64,000 nt of DNA from Thalassovita sp. (lineage in GTDB: Bacteria > Pseudomonadota > Alphaproteobacteria > Rhodobacterales > Rhodobacteraceae). Where the stretch lies: NCBI GenBank assembly GCA_029212905.1, contig JARGPB010000004.1:62001-126000 (forward strand), read 5' to 3'. Each line of letters opens with the position of its first letter. Positions within the stretch are counted from its first letter, which is position 1. Shown here in pieces: positions 61,415-64,000 of the stretch. The position numbers and the translations under genes were made by a program. The notes under the pieces were generated by a model. That model worked only from the letters and a program-made list of their open reading frames with translations. It was not told the origin of the DNA and made no database searches.

Positions 61415-62823
61415 TTATTCGGCAGCAGTGCCGATATAGCCTTCGGGGTGAAAGGTGCCGTTTTCATCGCGGAACGCATAGGCAAAGTCGGGCCACAGCA
61501 CGGTCAGGCGGTCGCTGTTGGGGTCGCGGTACCAGAACTTGCACCCCCCCTCCATCCAGACGGTGCCGGTGGCGCGGGCCTCGATTCCGTCCAGATAGGC
61601 GGCTTCGGCTTCGGGGGTGGCCTCGATCGCGGCAAAGTTGTTGGTTTTGGCGTGATCCAGCGCGCCCAGGATGTAATCCACCTGCGCCTCGATCATGAAC
61701 ACCATCGTGTGGTGGCCCAGGCCGGTATTCGGCCCCAGCACCATGAACATGTTCGGGAAACCGGGTACGGCGGTGGAATCGTAGGCCTGCATCCCCTGAT
61801 CCCACTGATCGGCCAGTTTCACCCCGTCCTTACCATAGATCGCATGGGCGACGGGGGGTTTGGGGGCCTCGAACCCGGTGGCAAAGATCAGCACATCCAG
61901 GTCATAGGTATTGCCGCTGACCGCGACCGCCGTGCCACCATCGACCGAGGCCAGCGCCGAGGTTTCCAGTGTCACATTGTCCTGATTGAAGGCCGGGTAA
62001 TAGGTATTGGCGATCAGCACACGTTTGCAGCCGATGGCGTAATCGGGGGTCAGCGCGGCGCGCAATTCGGGATCGGGGACCTGATCGGCCAGGTGATCCA
62101 GCGCCATCTTTTTCGCCTCGGCGATAAAGGTCGGCACGTTGCGGCGCTGCGCGAACATGTATTCGCCGAACCAGAAGATGTCCTCGCGCAGTTGCGCCAT
62201 GGTGTCGGGCAGACGGGCAAAGCTGCGTTTTTCGGCCTGGGTATAGGCGCGGTCGGGGCGCGGCACGATATAGGGGGCGCTGCGCTGGAACACGACCAGT
62301 TCACCGGCGGTTTTGGCCAGTTCCGGCACGATCTGGATGGCGGATGCGCCCGATCCGACGATGCCCACGCGTTTGCCCGCCAGATCGACGAAATGATCCC
62401 ATTGCGAGGAATGGAAGGTCTGGCCGGTAAAACCCTGCACCCCGGGAATATCGGGCAGGCTGGGATCGGCCAGAACGCCGGTCGCGGTGATCAGGTATTG
62501 CCCGCGCCATTTGCCCTGGGGCGTGTCCACCAGCCACCGGCGGGTATCGGCGTCCCATTCGGCCTTTTGCAGGCCGGCATTGAAATGGATATGCGGCACC
62601 AGCCCGGTTTGGGCATGTAGGAAAACGAATACAGGTGCGAGGGCACGTCACAGGCCACACCGGGATAGGTGTTGTCGCGCCAGGCGCCACCGACATCATC
62701 GGCGCGTTCCAGCATGACGAAATCGTCAAAGCCGGTTTCCTTCAGGCACATCTCCGTGCCCAGCCCGCCAAAGCCGGCCCCGACGATGATGATGGACGTG
62801 TCATGAATGGACGGTTGTGTCAT
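61415..62823 (-). pseudogene. Baeyer-Villiger-type flavin monooxygenase with internal deletion
   Basis: The N-terminal frame from 62823 reads IIIVGAGFGGLGTEMCLKET (FAD site), VGGAWRDNTYPGVACDVPSH and YSFSYMPKPG. At about 62605 it jumps to another frame beginning PHIHFNAGLQKAEW and continuing with the BVMO fingerprint FTGQTFHSSQWDHF, the NADPH site GIVGSGASAIQIVPELA and a normal end. About 40 residues that link these parts in related enzymes are absent. The enzyme would have inserted oxygen into a ketone. Confidence 0.82.
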
Positions 62824-62840
62824 CTTTTCTCTCCTCCGGG

Positions 62841-63710
62841 TTACGGTTTGATCGCGGGAATGGTGGCGCCAGCCGGATATTCCTGCGGATCGGCCGCAAA
62901 ACGATCGACCAGGCGGGTGACCTCGGCCGGGCGTTCGAACACGCTGGCATGGCCAGTACCGATTTAGACATAGCGCGCATCGTCGATCATGCCGAACAGG
63001 GCGCGGCCATGATGCACGGGCACCATCTGGTCATGGGTGCAACTGATGATCAGCGTCGGCGCGGTGATTTGCGGCACCAGATCGGTGATGTCGATCCGGG
63101 CGTTCAGCTCCATCTGGGCATCGACGAAATCGTCCAGCGGCATGGCGCCTGCGGTCATCATCTCGACAGTCTTGTCCGCCAGGAAGGGCGCGCCAAACGC
63201 CGCGTAGATCGTATAATCGTTGATCTCGGGGACACCGGCATTGCGCAGGGCGAACCAGGTGCGGTTGAAGAAAGTCATCATGGTGTCGGTCTTGGCCCAA
63301 CCGGCCAGCAGCACCAGATTCTGGATCAGCGTCGGCTGACGCGCCGCAATATGGGCCGCAACCACCGCCCCCAGCGAGAAGCCCAGCAAAGTGACGGGCT
63401 GTCCCGGACTGGCGGCGTTCATCACCGCCAAAACCTGGGCTTCCAGATGCTTCAGTTCCAGTTTTTCTCCCTTTTTGACCGGCATGGTCATATCCAGCGA
63501 AATCACCCGGTGGCGCACGGCCAGCAGCGGGAACAGGAACCCGAAATGCCCCATCGTGGACCCGGACGACCCATGCACCAGCACGATCGGCGGATGGGCG
63601 GTATTGGCCTGACCGGCCTCGTGATAGGTGACGGACAGGCCGTTCACCTTGATCTGGCGGGTCACGACGCCTGCGGCCATGGCGGGCGCCATCGTATCTG
63701 AATCCTTCAC
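62841..63710 (-). pseudogene. Alpha/beta hydrolase with premature stop
   Basis: The GTG at 63710 has GGAGGAG at ideal spacing. The frame carries VLVHGSSGSTMGHFGF (oxyanion), VTLLGFSLGAVVAAHI (serine nucleophile) and LIISCTHDQMVP (acid). A TAA at 62964-62966 ends it after DDARYV. The same frame resumes with IGTGHASVFERPAEVTRLVD and a normal stop at 62841. The catalytic histidine (in GHAS) lies beyond the TAA, so the short product should be inactive. The original enzyme probably hydrolysed the ester made by the monooxygenase. Confidence 0.85.
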
Positions 63711-63898
63711 TTTTCTCCTCCTTTGTCTGCGGGACCCGGGATAGGCGGGCGAGCAGTCTGTCTGATGTCCCCGCCCCGACACACGGCCATAGGGCGGGTT
63801 TGCGCATTCTGGTCCGATGCTAACCGGGGGCTGCGGCGGGGTTTCGCGCCTGAGGCGCTATTGCTTTGCAGCGCGGGCGGTGGCGGCGGCCTTTGGGG

Positions 63899-64000
63899 TC
63901 AGTAGCCGGTGGCGGGGCGGATCAGATCGCGCCGTTCCTCCACCGGAGTGGCATCGAAATAATCCGAGGCGGCGCGATCCTCATCACGCACAAACCAATG
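63899..64000 (-). CDS. C-terminal end of an unidentified gene (partial)
   Basis: Thirty-three codons enter from the right edge and end at TGA (63899-63901). The visible end includes HWFVRDEDRAASDYFDATP and ERRDLIRPATGY. Too little is present to name the family. It lies upstream of, and in the same direction as, the decayed catabolic operon, about 190 bases from the hydrolase start. Confidence 0.5.
   Translation of the reverse strand, partial: HWFVRDEDRAASDYFDATPVEERRDLIRPATGY

Overview
The window looks like a chromosomal segment of a marine alphaproteobacterium of the Rhodobacterales (Roseobacter group). This is inferred from gene content and style: moderately GC-rich DNA, tightly overlapping ATGA/TGATG gene junctions, a YjbH-type exopolysaccharide locus, a catechol meta-cleavage operon with a branched-chain-type ABC importer, and a type II secretion cluster. 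No rRNA, tRNA, CRISPR array, insertion sequence or phage gene was seen.

Layout. (1) 1-15357, minus strand: one long exopolysaccharide/capsule operon running from a UDP-uronate epimerase through a nucleotide-sugar dehydrogenase, flippase, five glycosyltransferases, an ATP-grasp ligase, a polysaccharide deacetylase, an EpsG-type polymerase, a YdcF protein and a phosphatase to a YjbH-family outer-membrane protein cut by the window edge. (2) 15583-16419: two small exported proteins. (3) 16793-24318, minus strand: a complete lower meta-cleavage pathway for catechol (ferredoxin, catechol 2,3-dioxygenase, HbpS-like protein, semialdehyde dehydrogenase, hydratase, acetaldehyde dehydrogenase, aldolase, decarboxylase, tautomerase, membrane-anchored monooxygenase-like protein). 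A GntR/FCD regulator diverges from it, and the spacer carries three copies of a 10-base element. (4) 25224-30683, plus strand: a redoxin and a five-gene HAAT-type ABC importer, plausibly for an aromatic compound. (5) 30684-31637: a gene-free stretch that holds the remains of two decayed genes, a hexapeptide acyltransferase and a MaoC-type hydratase. (6) 31638-45724: type II secretion genes gspD-E-F, a minimal gspC-like gene, a lipoprotein, gspM-L-K-J-I-H-G, the prepilin peptidase and two Sel1-repeat proteins. (7) 45961-50021: two copies of a two-gene unit (small exported protein plus a large exported protein with an S74-like C-terminus). They appear identical over 1665 bp but have different signal peptides at one end and different coiled-coil tails at the other. 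(8) 50105-51606: a sulfotransferase and a glycosyltransferase. (9) 51849-54932: a 1027-residue permease fused to an FG-GAP/ASPIC-UnbV beta-propeller. (10) 55139-63710, minus strand: an oxidative catabolic operon (phosphotransferase, acyl-CoA synthetase, acyl-CoA dehydrogenase, SDRs, aldehyde dehydrogenase, Baeyer-Villiger-type monooxygenase, alpha/beta hydrolase) in which six of eight genes are broken by frameshifts, nonsense codons or deletions. Everything upstream reads cleanly.

The parts most worth a second look are the homogenised secreted-protein pairs beside the secretion genes, the permease/beta-propeller fusion, and the operon-wide decay at the right end. Left-edge and right-edge genes are partial.
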